Assembly (NCBI GenBank): GCA_037179515.1 | Contig: JAXCGZ010009438.1 | Coordinates: forward strand, 291,001 to 355,000 | Source: Halocaridina rubra | Lineage: Eukaryota; Arthropoda; Malacostraca; Decapoda; Atyidae | Direction of reading: 5' to 3' | Length of the DNA: 64,000 nucleotides | Shown: positions 47,035 to 58,165 of the stretch, piece after piece | Position numbering within the stretch: position 1 is the first letter of the stretch | Layout: each line of letters begins with the position of its first letter | Notes under the pieces: model-generated | Database searches by the model: none | What the model saw: only the letters and a program-made list of their open reading frames with translations | Told to the model about the DNA's origin: nothing | Program-made: the position numbers and the translations under genes

Positions 47035-47520
47035 ACCAACTTCCAATTACTAACATAACTTTAACCAACCTAACCAAAACATTGAAGGAAACATAACTTC
47101 TAATTACTAACCTCCAATTACTAACATAACTTCAACCAACCTAACCAAAACATTGAAGGAAACATAACTTCTAATTACTAACCTCCAATTACTAACATAA
47201 CTTCAACCAACCTAACCAAAACATTGAAGGAAACATAACTTCTAATTACTAACCTCCAATTACTAACATAACTTCAACCAACCTAACCAAAACATTGAAG
47301 GAAACATAACTTCTAATTACTAACCTAACTTGAATCAACCTAACCAAAATCACTAAAGAACAATCAAGTCCAATTAGTAACTTAATTTTAACCAACCTAA
47401 CCAAAAACAAACAAAAATTACTTCCAATTACTGACCAAACTACAACCAACCTAGTCAAAACATGTAAATAACTACCAATCTGCATTTACTAACCTAACTT
47501 GAACCAATTTAACTCAGTGG
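47035..47520. repeat. 71-bp minisatellite with AACCTAACC motifs
   Basis: The word ATTGAAGGAAACATAACTTC starts at 47081, 47152, 47223 and 47294, a 71-bp period. The three central units are nearly identical. Each contains ACCAACCTAACCAAAACATT and TTACTAACCTCCAATTACTA. Degenerate half units continue to 47520. Confidence 0.92.
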
Positions 47521-47635
47521 AGTAATATTACTAATATTCATTTTGTAAACCAGTAATAATTCAAGATTTTCCACTTTGCGCTCTGGCCATTTGTCAAAAA
47601 GCAGCAACGGTGGTATAATTTGCGTTACTATACTG

Positions 47636-47790
47636 TTTTATATGTCACAGTTAATCCTCATTGCAGGGATAGACAAACGTTAGAGCTGGGGAACTGAGGC
47701 TGTATGCCTATCCTAACGTCCCAAAAGGGGCTTGAACACGGCTATGTTACGGAGTGCTCAAAGTACAGGGTAGCTCTGGTCCCCTGATGT
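47636..47790 (-). repeat. SINE family 3 copy
   Basis: TATGTCACAGTTAATCCTCA, GTTAGAGCTGGGGAACTGAG and CCTATCCTAACGTCCCAAAA. Confidence 0.6.
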
Positions 47791-47845
47791 ATTGCTATAC
47801 CTGTAAACTTTTGCTAACTAGCACTATGAGATTTAAATTGGGGGA

Positions 47846-47950
47846 ACCGCGGTAGCACAATGGTTAGACCACTCGCCCTATTGAGGTGACAAAACCGAAA
47901 TGGAGCCCATAGTTCCCCAGCTCCAAACTAGTTTGTTTTCCTCCATAATG
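47846..47950 (+). repeat. SINE family 3 fragment with tRNA-like head
   Basis: CCGCGGTAGCACAATGGTTA, then CATAGTTCCCCAGCTCCAAA and the CCATAATGAAGTTTAGG end. Confidence 0.55.
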
Positions 47951-48344
47951 AAGTTTAGGTGAGAAAAAAAAAACGGAAAACTCTGAAATAACTTTAAAAA
48001 CTAATTCCAATGAGAATATATTTCTCTAACAGTTAATGACTTTAGCTAACTAATCTAACTATTTTTTGCCTAACAAACAAAACAAACAATTACCATTATT
48101 TATATTTACGTTTAGGCCTTCAAAAGCACGCCAAATAATTAAAATTAATTTCCAAATACATTTAATCTTTCAAGTAAAAAATCAAGACAAAAAAAAAACA
48201 GCCAAATGCAAAATGTTTTTGCAAAATCTTTGTCCACTTGACTCGACAACAACAGTAACGCTGAACGTCTCCCAACAACAGAAATAATTGACTAAAATAA
48301 TACTAAAATAGACACAAGATATAAAGTTAAATAATAACACTCAC

Positions 48345-48520
48345 CAATCGCTTCCAAGATTCTTAAAATGTCTACGACGCTCAAAAAACATATAATAATG
48401 TGATGGCAGCACGTTTTAGTAAATATAATCACATAAGAAAAGCCACTTAGACGCCATTTTCTCGTTGGGATATGCAACGAACAACGCCATCGGCCCCATC
48501 AACAAGAATTTGTGCTGGCT
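48345..48520 (-). promoter_or_regulatory. Candidate promoter and 5' UTR exon
   Basis: The minus strand is unusually CpG-rich for this window (GGGGCCGATGGCGTTGTTCG) and contains a YY1-like GAGAAAATGGCGTCTAAG. It ends in a strong donor GCGATTG|GTGAGT at 48345. All ATGs in it open short frames ending TAA near 48426, so it is most easily a non-coding first exon with small upstream ORFs. The next minus-strand coding gene is zinc-finger gene 2, whose likely acceptor lies 8.1 kb downstream. That link is inference. The 5' end is not defined. Confidence 0.5.
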
Positions 48521-48559
48521 TTGTCTTTTAGGACAAGTCGCGTTTTCTTTTTATCCTCA

Positions 48560-49055
48560 CAAAATGGATGTGCTTCTAAGTCTCTGATTTTACTACATAC
48601 TTGTGGTGTATTTAATGCCCGGTATCTACCCAGATATATATTATAAGTTTAATCTTCAAATAAAGATACTCTGGAACTTTATACACTGAATTCTGATATT
48701 TTATCCATTAAAATATTTTAAAGTATGAATCTTTTAGGATTCTGTAACAAAATGGAGAGACCTACTAATTCTACTCTTCAAAGTATTTTAATCATCTCTC
48801 TGTGAATAATATACAGTAAGAATTGGTTACCGCAAATTTATTCTAATTGTAAATCTACTCCACCCACTAAAGGAGTAAATCATGCTGGGGTAAATGGAGA
48901 GAGTTGTTGTAAGGAATGGTATTCGGCAGTAAAATACATACCCAACACCAAACTCTAGTCTCAAAGAGGCTAGTGAGAGAGAGCGACTCACTAAAACATG
49001 GTAACATGTCACAGTAAAATAATAATATCGTGAATATTAGTAATATGAGACTCAT
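48560..49055. other. No recognisable gene
   Basis: AT-rich; upstream flank of the candidate exon. No repeat match. Confidence 0.35.
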
Positions 49056-49059
49056 TTTT

Positions 49060-49140
49060 TTCCGGGATTCGAGCCTAGGACATACAATCAATGTATCAAA
49101 GCGCTGACATCTTTATCCGCTGTTCGAATCCGGCCAGGGG
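49060..49140 (-). repeat. tRNA-like fragment, SINE head
   Basis: The minus strand has GATAAAGATGTCAGCGCTTT and GGCTCGAATCCCGG (B-box match) at tRNA spacing. It lacks pairing stems good enough for a functional tRNA. Confidence 0.35.
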
Positions 49141-49467
49141 CAAAATATGGTTCATAATAATGAGCTTATTTGATCTTAAGAGTCATATGTTATAAAGATA
49201 AAAGCAAGCTGACCCTTATGCTCTTTGACCAGGCTTAATATATATCCTATATGAAGTGTGTGGTTTTTTTTTTCATAAAGATGAACCATTAATTATTTAA
49301 TTCAGTTTTAATATAATATATGAAAATATCAGACACAGAAATATATTTATATAATGAGCTAAAAAGTTTTTTTTTTTTTTATCTAGTAGACCATACAGTG
49401 CCATATTGCTCCTTAGTGACGTAAGAACCTGTGTCAATAGGTACAATAATAACTTTTGCATACACCA

Positions 49468-49615
49468 TTTTGTGTCACAATTCATTTCCATTTGAATGGG
49501 GGTGGACAGAGACATGTTGGAGTAGGGGGATTAAGGTTGGATGACCTTCCTATTACCCAGCAGTAGGCTGGAAATAGCATTGGTCGCTTCTAGACTCGAG
49601 CACTGAGCTACCACA
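49468..49615 (-). repeat. SINE family 3 copy
   Basis: TTTGTGTCACAATTCATTTC, GGGGTGGACAGAGACATGTT and GGTTGGATGACCTTCCTATT. Confidence 0.65.
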
Positions 49616-49867
49616 ACAGACGTGTTAAAAGGTCATATTATTTCCAAGTTAAAATCTGATATCACTTTGTCTTAGAGTAAATGAAATATTAATTAAATTA
49701 AATGTTATATGATAAAAAGCATGCCTGAGGTAAAGGCTCTCTCATTCAATTATGTTGTTATCCATTCTGTCTGTTGTTCTATTGCCAATATCACAAGTTT
49801 GTCAAAGTGCTTATTTAGTGTGCCTTTGTAACATGTGTTGTGTTAAACATTTAGGAATTTTGATTCA

Positions 49868-49950
49868 TTCTGCAAGGGCATGCACCCTTAATTTCCCATC
49901 TCCAGCATGTCTGTGTCAAACTCCATTCGAATGGGGATTAATATTGACAG
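49868..49950 (+). repeat. SINE family 3, 3' part
   Basis: CCTTAATTTCCCATCTCCAG, AACTCCATTCGAATGGGGAT and TAATATTGACAG; a SINE-1 copy begins immediately after. Confidence 0.55.
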
Positions 49951-50145
49951 TTCCAGTTTTACGTCACGGACTCCCTTTTCAACCAAAGGCTAAGACGTTT
50001 GCCTTCTTGCGAAGGACTTGTTTTGGCAGATATAATCGTTACCCTGAGTGCATGCCCTTGCTAACCTCAAACCGTGACGGGACGCGAACCCTCGACCTGA
50101 CGCCTCAGAGTTGCGGACGCAATCGTTTGAGCCACGGCGACTACT
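49951..50145 (-). repeat. SINE family 1 copy, full length
   Basis: Complete, from CAGTTTTACGTCACGGACTC to GTTTGAGCCACGGCGACTAC. Confidence 0.8.
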
Positions 50146-50279
50146 GGGGATTATCGGCAAATAATTTTTTCTTCAAGAAACCAGAAAAATAAATTATAAT
50201 TCCTATCTCTATAGACTAGATATTGCGATGAAACTTTTACACACCTAAAGGTGCCGAAAAAACAGAGAAATCAGAAATT

Positions 50280-51917
50280 AACTAATTGTGCTTACGAGAA
50301 ACAGTCCTATGCTCGTAACTCCCCCGTCTACTGGTCGGTTCCGTATTTGTACTTAGTGATACTTATCATACTTGTCCTTAAAACTATGGATTGAGTTAGC
50401 ATTAACTACTTCCTCGCTTAGCGAATTCCAATCATCAACTACTCTTACACTAAAGAGTACTTCCTTGCATCCTGCAAAGAAGTTTTCTTACAAAGCTTCA
50501 AACTGTGACCTCTAGTTTTAGTGTTGTACTAATCAAAATATCGATCCCTATCCACTCTGCCATAACCCCGAAGAAATTTAAAAACTGTCACCATATTCCT
50601 CCTCTTTCTTCTAGCTTCGAGTAATGGTAAGTCTAATTCCACCAGCCTCTCCTCATATCTGAGATTGCGAATTTCTGGCACCAGTTTCGTGGCATGTCTC
50701 TGAACTTTTTCCAGCTTAATCATGTGCTTGTTCAAGTGTGGATTCCAAAAGAGAGCTGCATAATCATGCTGTGGCCTCACATAGGTTACATAAATCTTTC
50801 TGAACATTTCCTTGTGCATGTGGCTGAAGGATTTGCTAAGAAGGCATATGCTGCCATTACTATGCCATTTATATGCATTTCCGGAGACAAATCTGCCAGA
50901 ATGTTTACTCCTAGATTTCTTTCATTCTCTGTCTCTTGAAGTTCTGCTCTTGAGTATTCAAGCTGGGCCTTCTTGCGCTTATACCCATTCTCATTACCTT
51001 ACATTTATAAGTACTGAAATTCATTAGCCATTTTTTATGACCACTAACGCAGACTATTTAGGTCTTCCTGGAGTTCTCTACAATTGTTCTCATCACTTAC
51101 TGTCTTCACAATCTTTGCATCATCTGGAAACAAATTCATGAATCAATTTACAGACTCTGGTAGGTCATTTACATGTACAAGGAACAAAAGTGGCCCTAAA
51201 ACTGAACCCAGTGAAACCCCACTACTAACCTTTCTCCACTCAGACACTGAGTGTCTTACTCTAACCCTCTGTTCCCTTCCTTCTAAGGGACCGTATCAAA
51301 AGCCTTCTAAAAGTCTAGGAATATGTAATCTGCCCAGCTCTCTCTTTCCTCTAAGATTCGGCTTACCTCATCATAAAATTCCAATAAGTTTGTTACTGTT
51401 GATCTACCTTCTCTGAAGCATGTTGTCACTGACAAAAAGTTGAAGGATTCCAAGTGAAGAGAGACGTGTTTTCTTAGTAGTTTCTCCATAACTTTGCAAA
51501 CTATGCTGGTCAAGGAAACAGGTCTATTGTTTAAAGCTGTATCCCTCCTTCCCTTTTTGAAGAAAGGAACCACATTTGCTTGTTACCAACATCTTGGAAT
51601 CTCCCCCAGATTCCAGCGGCTTTTAAAATATGATACATAGTGTCTCCAATATTGATTTAGCACATTTCTTAAAGTACATAAGGGGATATATCATCAGGAT
51701 CTGTAGCTTTATGGACATCTAACTCCATCTGCGATTTGCATACCTCTGTGGCTGAAAAGATGATGTTCTCTAATACCGGCCCATGAGGTTCTATCTCTGC
51801 AGTCTGAGGGGGTAGGGTATATTCTACTGTAAATACTGAATTAAACTTCTTATTCAGTTCTTCGCATATCAATTCATCCGTCTCAGTGATGCTTCCATCC
51901 GCTCTTTGGCCCGATTT
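50280..51917 (-). mobile_element. CR1-like LINE copy, RT to 3' end
   Basis: The minus strand carries ELDVHKATDPDDISPYVL near 51700, FKKGRRDTALNNRPVSLTSI (RT block), HVSLHLESFNFLSVTTCF, MHKEMFRKIYVTYVRPQHDY, KLEKVQRHATKLVPEIRNLR and the common 3' UTR. There are numerous frame breaks, and the region around 51270-51300 is deleted relative to other copies. It is interrupted by a MITE at 51.91 kb. Confidence 0.8.
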
Positions 51918-52072
51918 CTTGAAACAGTGTAAACCTAGGATTCCGTACGGGATCCTAGCCATACACAAAACCGCGTCATATGCGTTTATAAAATTCATTT
52001 GTGTATGTATAGCTAACTAACAATATGGTATCCTAGGTTTACACTGTTTAAGAAATCGGGCCTTTAGCTTTA
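51914..52072. mobile_element. MITE with 35-40-bp terminal inverted repeats
   Basis: The left end GGCCCGATTTCTTGAAACAG then TGTAAACCTAGGAT is the reverse complement of the right end ATCCTAGGTTTACACTGTTT and AAGAAATCGGGCC. CTTT precedes and TTTAG follows, giving a TTT(A) target duplication. Size about 160 bp, compatible with a PIF/Harbinger-type non-autonomous element. Inserted in the CR1-like LINE. Confidence 0.8.
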
Positions 52073-52074
52073 AA

Positions 52075-52335
52075 ATTAAAGAGATTGACATGTGTTTATA
52101 GTATTGCCTTAATTCACCTTATACCTGATTCCATCCCTATTTAAATCGAGATTAACTGTGGTGTGAAACGGTGTATCATTTTGTTCATTTTCTGCCCGTC
52201 CATAATTGGTCTAGTAGAGGTAGTGATATAATCACCAAGACTGTTAAATATGTCTTTAGGACGTGATTATAGCAAATGCTTCAGTCATGCACTCGAGATA
52301 GTCATATCACATAATTACATATTCCTTGCGTATTT
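52075..52335. other. No recognisable gene
   Basis: About 260 bp of unclassified sequence before a microsatellite. Confidence 0.35.
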
Positions 52336-52337
52336 GC

Positions 52338-52455
<118 letters not shown>

Positions 52456-52544
52456 ATTTAAAAATATATAGGATAAGAAGCTATTCATTGCGTATCACTG
52501 GGAATAAATAGACATATATATTCACATATTGATAAGGCAATTTT

Positions 52545-52745
52545 GCCGCTGTCGAGTTTCACGGCAGAAAATCCTTGCCTAACCTAATCTGTGGATGACT
52601 CAAGCAAGGCGGTGGTGGTGGGTACTTGCGGCAGCCCATTATCCCTAAGGAACTAAAAGAAATAATCGAGGTATATTAGACTTTGCTGAATTTGTTCGCT
52701 TTGACTCGGCCACCCCCTTACAAGGGCAATTGTGGCCCCTGTATG
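52545..52745 (+). repeat. SINE family 4 copy
   Basis: GGCAGAAAATCCTTGCCTAA, GGATGACTCAAGCAAGGCGG, GGCAGCCCATTATCCCTAAG and CGGCCACCCCCTTACAAGGG. Confidence 0.65.
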
Positions 52746-53084
52746 TATGTGAAGTTTAAAACTATGAGATAATCCATTATTTAAGAGCTATTCGATGAAT
52801 TAATTACCCGGTGAATGGTTATAAATTAAAACTTTGTTCAAAATATTTTCACCTATTAGAAGTTTAGTGTTCAAATTGATTAATATAGATTAGGAAATAA
52901 TCGGTGCTACTATATTGTGTGATCTACATATGTTCTTTTACTTGAATGTGCAATCTTCACTGTAAAAAAAAAAAACGAGAAAACTGAAAAAAACAATAGC
53001 AATAATAATAATAATAATGATAATAATAATAATAATAATAATAATAAGAATAATAATAATTATAATAATATTATACATACTTAT

Positions 53085-53350
53085 ACATTTCCCCTTGTAA
53101 GGGGAAGTGGCTGAGTCAAGAAATGCGCATTTACCACGATTCACACATACCTCAACTACTCCTCTCAACTCCTTGGGTATAAAGGGTTACTTCATTTCCC
53201 CCTTCCACCCTGCTGGGGTCAATCATTGGTAGGCAGGGAAAGATATTCTATAACGAGGTCCGACAACCGCAGCTGGTCTGCCCACACCGATTCATCACAT
53301 GGCAATTCCCCTCACACCCGTCCATTCCAGTTCACTGAGCTAGCAGGTGC
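53085..53350 (-). repeat. SINE family 4 copy ending in a microsatellite
   Basis: TTTCCCCTTGTAAGGGGAAG, CCACCCTGCTGGGGTCAATC and CGACAACCGCAGCTGGTCTG. (AAT)n arrays adjoin at 52998-53065 and 53356-53460, with a third at 53527-53570. Confidence 0.65.
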
Positions 53351-53353
53351 GAG

Positions 53354-53355
<2 letters not shown>

Positions 53356-53452
<97 letters not shown>

Positions 53453-53524
53453 TAATAATAATAATTTTGATAATAAAAATAGTAATAATAACAACTAACA
53501 ACAACAATAACGAAGACAACAAGG

Positions 53525-53570
<46 letters not shown>
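53356..53570. repeat. (AAT)n compound microsatellite
   Basis: Two AAT arrays separated by an AAC-rich stretch. Confidence 0.95.
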
Positions 53571-53587
53571 CCATTTCACAGGTGTAA

Positions 53588-53900
53588 GTACTGCGCATGC
53601 GTATTATGAATGCTGGAAGGCTAGCTCGCTATTTCAGCTATTCTTACTCGCTATACAACGCTGATGTTGTTTTTAAGCCCAGTTGAAAATAATGGAAGAT
53701 TTCGTCATGTAATACTTAAATTAAGGGTATATTTAGCTTTATTCTACCCATTAGTGCCGTTTATACTATTGATTAGAATAAAATGCTTTGTGAGATCTGT
53801 TCTGATCAACCAGGACGGCGTACGTCTAGTGGTTATCTTGGCTCATTTGGCGTAGTCTCTACGCTTTGTGGCAACACTGCAAATTCTTGCTCAGTGCACG
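53588..53900 (+). promoter_or_regulatory. Candidate promoter of secreted-protein gene
   Basis: ACTGCGCATGCGTATT at 53590 is an NRF1-type palindrome. TGGCAACACTG at 53870 is similar to the insect core-promoter motif GGTCACACT, and CTCAGTGC at 53891 resembles an arthropod TCAGT initiator. They lie 90-400 bp upstream of a good start codon. Functional assignment is inferred from position. Confidence 0.45.
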
Positions 53901-53992
53901 TTCAGAAGTGATGGTGTGAGGGTGTTTTTAATTTTTCCTTTGGATTACTGCCACTTAAAGTGTTATATTTTTATTTTTGTACAAAAGCCAAA

Positions 53993-54052
53993 ATGAGGAT
54001 ATATCTTGCCATCGGATGTATAGTCTTATTAGGACCTCTTTCTCAACACAAG
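53993..54052 (+). CDS. First coding exon, signal peptide of a secreted protein
   Basis: ATG at 53993 in the context GCCAAAATGAG starts 20 codons, MRIYLAIGCIVLLGPLSQHK, a compact signal peptide with a hydrophobic core and likely cleavage near GPLSQ. The exon ends AAG|GTAAGC in phase 0, a near-perfect donor. The upstream block has promoter-like motifs. The mature protein is not identified. One candidate second exon starts at 54740; alternatively the next exon lies beyond the window. Confidence 0.6.
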
Positions 54053-54520
54053 GTAAGCACGAGAGAGCAAAAGTGTTTGGGCATTGCATTCCTAAGTTAA
54101 AAGTTTGGCGTGTACTGTAGAATCGAGCTCCTACGCTCTCTCCGTCTCATTATACAGTAATCACATTTGACTTCGTGTGGAGGAGACTGGCGAGACCCAG
54201 TCGTACCCAGAAGAGTCATGGCTCATATTCTTAACAAATTCTCATTTCTTTTACAAAAGTCTCATATGCTTGCTTCTCATTGACAACGGGTTATGAAAGT
54301 TGATGAAAAATGGATAATTCAGCAACCACTGAACCAGACATCAGGCACAGCCCAGACATAAAATAGACACTTCTTCCCTTACAGTGACTTCGGCACCCAT
54401 CCCATGTCTACATCCCTACCACTATGGCTTACTCACTAGCGCTCCCTCCATCGGGTTTGACCACTTATCCTCAGGTTACCTTCACGTTACTACATCATTA
54501 TAAGACGTGGAGTCCTTCTG

Positions 54521-54521
<1 letters not shown>

Positions 54522-54580
<59 letters not shown>

Positions 54581-54634
54581 GTAAAGTTTACTTTCACTCC
54601 CCAATTTGCAAAGTATCTCCTGAAACGTAAGAAA

Positions 54635-54700
<66 letters not shown>
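54522..54700. repeat. (ATT)n and (TA)n arrays
   Basis: ATT at 54522-54580 and TA at 54637-54700, inside the putative first intron. Confidence 0.97.
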
Positions 54701-54704
<4 letters not shown>

Positions 54705-54739
54705 TTTTTTGATTTCATGAATATTATTATTTTTCTAAG

Positions 54740-54892
54740 GTGTGTATTATCTTAAAATTGCCCGCATATGATCAGAATATAGATATTGACATAAGCAATA
54801 TAAAAGCAACTCATGCAATTCATCAAATATTTCAACCAGGGAAAGATGATCAAGGGGAAAAAATTCCCAAATTATTTAAACCAACCAAATAA
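54740..54892 (+). CDS. Possible second and last exon of the secreted-protein gene
   Basis: After an acceptor-like TATTATTTTTCTAAG the phase-0 frame runs 50 codons to TAA: VCIILKLPAYDQNIDIDISN, then IKATHAIHQIFQPGKDDQGE and KIPKLFKPTK. It joins the signal-peptide exon in frame to give about 70 residues. There is no recognised domain and one Cys. An open frame of 50 codons could arise by chance at this composition, so this is a hypothesis. Confidence 0.3.
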   Translation: MCIILKLPAYDQNIDIDISNIKATHAIHQIFQPGKDDQGEKIPKLFKPTK

Positions 54893-54944
54893 TGCCCTAT
54901 CAATGATTGCACCAAATTCCAAAATTGCTTTACAGTAATTATAA

Positions 54945-54945
54945 A

Positions 54946-54991
<46 letters not shown>
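54945..54991. repeat. (ATT)n microsatellite
   Basis: Directly upstream of a SINE-1 head. Confidence 0.96.
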
Positions 54992-55185
54992 GTAGTCACC
55001 GTGGCTCAAGCGGTAGCGTCCGAGACTCTGAGGCGTCAGGTCGAGGGTTCTCTCCCCGTCACGGTCTGAAGTTAGCAAGGGCATGCACTCAGGGTAAGGA
55101 TTACATCTGCCAAATCAAGTCCTTCACAAGAAGGCAACCGTCCTAGCCCTTGGTAGAAAAGGGAGTCCTTGACGTAAAACCGGAA

Positions 55186-55187
<2 letters not shown>
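54992..55187 (+). repeat. SINE family 1 copy, full length
   Basis: GTAGTCACCGTGGCTCAAGC to GACGTAAAACCGGAACA. Flanked on both sides by (ATT)n (to 54991 and from 55188 to 55256), as if inserted in an array or as if its tail expanded. Confidence 0.85.
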
Positions 55188-55255
<68 letters not shown>

Positions 55256-55256
55256 T
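55188..55256. repeat. (ATT)n microsatellite at a SINE tail
   Basis: Begins in the last bases of the SINE. Confidence 0.97.
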
Positions 55257-55517
55257 ACGTAGCCATGAACTTAACTGCCAGGTCATATATGATTTAAGTG
55301 TTGACCTCGACCGAGTAACAGTTAGTGGATTGCTTTGGCAGAGGGAGAAAGTAGTGTTTGAGTCATATATGAAAAGGTGTTCACCTGAATTTATCAAGTT
55401 ATTGTTTATGTAGTAACTAATTTTGCTATTGTTATTTTATGTTTATAGTTTGTCTCTTTAGAAGAAATGTTGATTAGTTAAAATTCGTGGTTAGTTTCCT
55501 TTAGTGTTTATAATTAC

Positions 55518-56275
55518 CTATTTGTGCTTATGTGAAAGAGTCCTGTGCTCGTAACCCCTCGATTCCATTTTTATACTCAGTGGTACTTATTTAGAAATAT
55601 GAATGCAGTTAGCATAAACTACTTCCTCGCTTTGCAAATTCTAATCATCAACTATTCTTACACTAAAAAAGTGCTTCCTTACATCCTGCAAAGAGGTTTT
55701 CTTACGAAGTTTCAAACTATGACCTATAGTTCTAGAGCTAGCCATATCAAAATATCGATCCCCATCCACTCTATCACAACCTTGAAGGAATTTAAAAACC
55801 ATCACCATATCCCTTCATTCTTCTAGTCTCTTGTGATGGTAAGTCTAATTCCCTCACCCTCTTTTCTTCAAGTGTATATTCCAAAAGGGTGCTGCATATT
55901 CAAGCTTTGGCCTTACATAAGTTACATAAATATGTCTGAACATTTTCTTGTCCATGTTTCCGAAGGCTACCCTTAGGAAAGCATATCCACCCCTTATTAC
56001 GCCATTTATATGCATTTCCGGTGACAGATCTGCCAATATGTATAGTCCTTGAGCTCTCTCTCATTCTCTGTGTTTTGAATTTCTGCACATACTATTGAGT
56101 AACTAAGCTTGGGCCTTCTTGCCCTTGTACCCATTCTCATTACCTTACATTTTGTATTGAAATGCATTATCCACTTTTCTAACCACTTATGCAGACTATT
56201 TAGGTCTGCTTGAAGTTCTCTACCATTGTTATTGTCATTTTCTTTCTTCACAATCTTCTCATCATCTGGAAACAT
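55518..56275 (-). mobile_element. CR1-like LINE copy, 3' third
   Basis: The minus strand has KEIVKKENDNNNGRELQADLN-type wording near 56240, MHFNTKCKVMRMGTRARRPK, LSPEMHINGVIRGGYAF, IYVTYVRPKLEYAAPFWNI and the shared 3' UTR at 55.52 kb. Several short deletions. Confidence 0.75.
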
Positions 56276-56279
56276 GTAC

Positions 56280-56925
56280 TGTATGTATATATGTATGTAT
56301 GTATGCCTATGTACGTAAGTATGTCTGTATCTTAGTTTATGTTATCACTGAATTTCTCTTTTAGTAAAAGAGACATTACGATATTTGTCACTACTGAGAT
56401 TTGTCTAATAGCTAGTTTGTCGTATAGGAAAATGATATTCGGTGACATGCAACATCGAGATGTATTATGAGAAGTGTTGAAGACGTAAATAAATATTTAG
56501 TTTGAGCAAACAGTGATAAGTTTGCTGGAACTTGAGGTCAGAGTTGAAAATATAATGTCAACAAAGCCTATTTATCAATGAGGAGATGATAATAATAATA
56601 ATAATGATAATATATGGGAAGCCAGTTACAGCTTCATTAATGGAAAAAGAAAGTCTAATAGAGTTAGTAGATGTGTTTAGTGATTAGGTTCAAGCATTCG
56701 CTTTCCTCTGGAAGCATTTTCAAGACAGCGATGTACTCTCCTGTTGTAAAGCTCTCCCTCAGTTGCTTCAAGGTATGGTTGTTTTGACCTCGGGTTTGAG
56801 AGGCTTATCTCCCTTATGGCATCTTCCCTTGGATGTGCTATCGATTGACCTGTCATCAGTATCTTCCCTGCCTTTATCTTCTCTGACATAAACGGAGTCT
56901 CACTATTAATATTAACTTTTCTATA
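56280..56925. other. No recognisable gene
   Basis: A short (TATG)n run at 56281-56330 and a weak (ATA)n at 56589. The minus frame 56677-56889 is open but unrecognised. Confidence 0.35.
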
Positions 56926-56927
56926 TA

Positions 56928-57275
56928 TCTACCTTGGCTGTCTCCTCCAATTTGGGGGTAGCCGACATCAATAAAAGAAACAACAAGGTGATTGCTCCAG
57001 GGGCAGTGACGAGGGAGCTAGCAACCGTTCAGATGGCACTGCTGGAGTGCCACAGCCCATCCTCCTGGCTCCTCCACAACATATGTCGCTTCATAAATGC
57101 CAACTCCCCTACTGCCCCTACCACAGGGCTACCTCTGTAAGATGCAGCCCTGTGGTAACAGCAGATGCCCATCCGAGCTGCGTCACAATCGCTCGTCACT
57201 CATTCCTATTCCTAGCACGCTCACTTGTTTCCCTGACAGCCATCCTCCTATCATTCATGGCTCTTTTATAGTAAT
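56928..57275 (-). mobile_element. RTE-like LINE 3' tail copy
   Basis: TACCTTGGCTGTCTCCTCCA, GGTAGCCGACATCAATAAAA, GATGGCACTGCTGGAGTGCC and CGCTTCATAAATGCCAACTC repeat 13.08-13.42 kb. 5'-truncated. Confidence 0.75.
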
Positions 57276-57279
57276 ATCT

Positions 57280-57450
57280 AATCCTATTTCACTTTAGTAT
57301 TTTCCTAGTCTAACTGCCCTCTGATATAAAGCTTGTAATTCCTCTAAAGGTTGTAGTTTTCATTCACAAAATACCCAAGGAAATAAAAACATAACATCAG
57401 AGGACTCTTAAACGAGGGTAAAACAGAGATCTTAATACATTTATATGAAC
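57280..57450. other. Unassigned stretch
   Basis: Short unclassified segment between two LINE remnants. Confidence 0.35.
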
Positions 57451-57454
57451 CTTT

Positions 57455-57640
57455 TATCTTAACATATAAACAAGCGTGTAGCAATTATAGTTATCAGAAC
57501 AGATATAGGTTACTCGCCTTTCGGAGCTCTGCAACCATGATCTCCATTGGTCATACCTTCTGGCGTCATCAGTCAGGAGGTGCCACGCCCCTCGTCTCTT
57601 CATACGCAGATCCCCACACATGACCTCATGAAAAATCAAA
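57455..57640 (-). mobile_element. LINE ORF2 C-terminal fragment
   Basis: The minus strand reads HEVMCGDLRMKRRGAWHLL, TDDARRYDQWRSWLQSSERR. The RRGAWHLL/RYDQWRS wording resembles the extreme C-terminus of RTE-type ORF2. Confidence 0.5.
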
Positions 57641-57875
57641 TAATAAAAATATATAAAAACACCAATATTTGAAAGGTAGATACTTAAAAGCGAAAAATGT
57701 TAAAATGCAATACCCATAAACAAAATACCAAGCTTAAATTGCTAAAAATAATACCAGTCGGCCCCAGTTTGAAAAATTGGCAGTCATTAAGTGGTGTTGC
57801 GTTGTGTAGTTATTAATTAAAATTACCTCTGAATATAAAGTATCAATAATCCCAAAATTTCAGAGATGCATATCA

Positions 57876-57880
<5 letters not shown>

Positions 57881-57974
<94 letters not shown>

Positions 57975-57990
57975 ACATACATATATATAT
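57881..57990. repeat. (TA)n microsatellite
   Basis: About 80 bp plus a short imperfect extension. Confidence 0.97.
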
Positions 57991-58165
57991 ATATGTATCA
58001 GCGAAAAGCATTTTTGGCTACCTTAAATTTTCCATAAATTCCACTTCTTCCTGTACTGTCTTTATCTTTCCATTCATTATAAAAAAAGAAAGATATATTA
58101 TATTTATGCTGCTCGTAAAATTTAGGCTCATGATTCCCATCTAAGTTAGATTAGGTCTGAGTATA

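Noticed and set aside
47035..47520. CRISPR-like spaced repeats
   Set aside because: Units are contiguous 71-bp tandem copies with no unique spacers, in a eukaryotic context.
49752..50192. A 146-codon plus frame
   Set aside because: Covers SINE-3 and an antisense SINE-1 copy; not a gene.
53226..53664. Poly-Asn, poly-Ile and poly-Leu frames
   Set aside because: Readings of the (AAT)n arrays.
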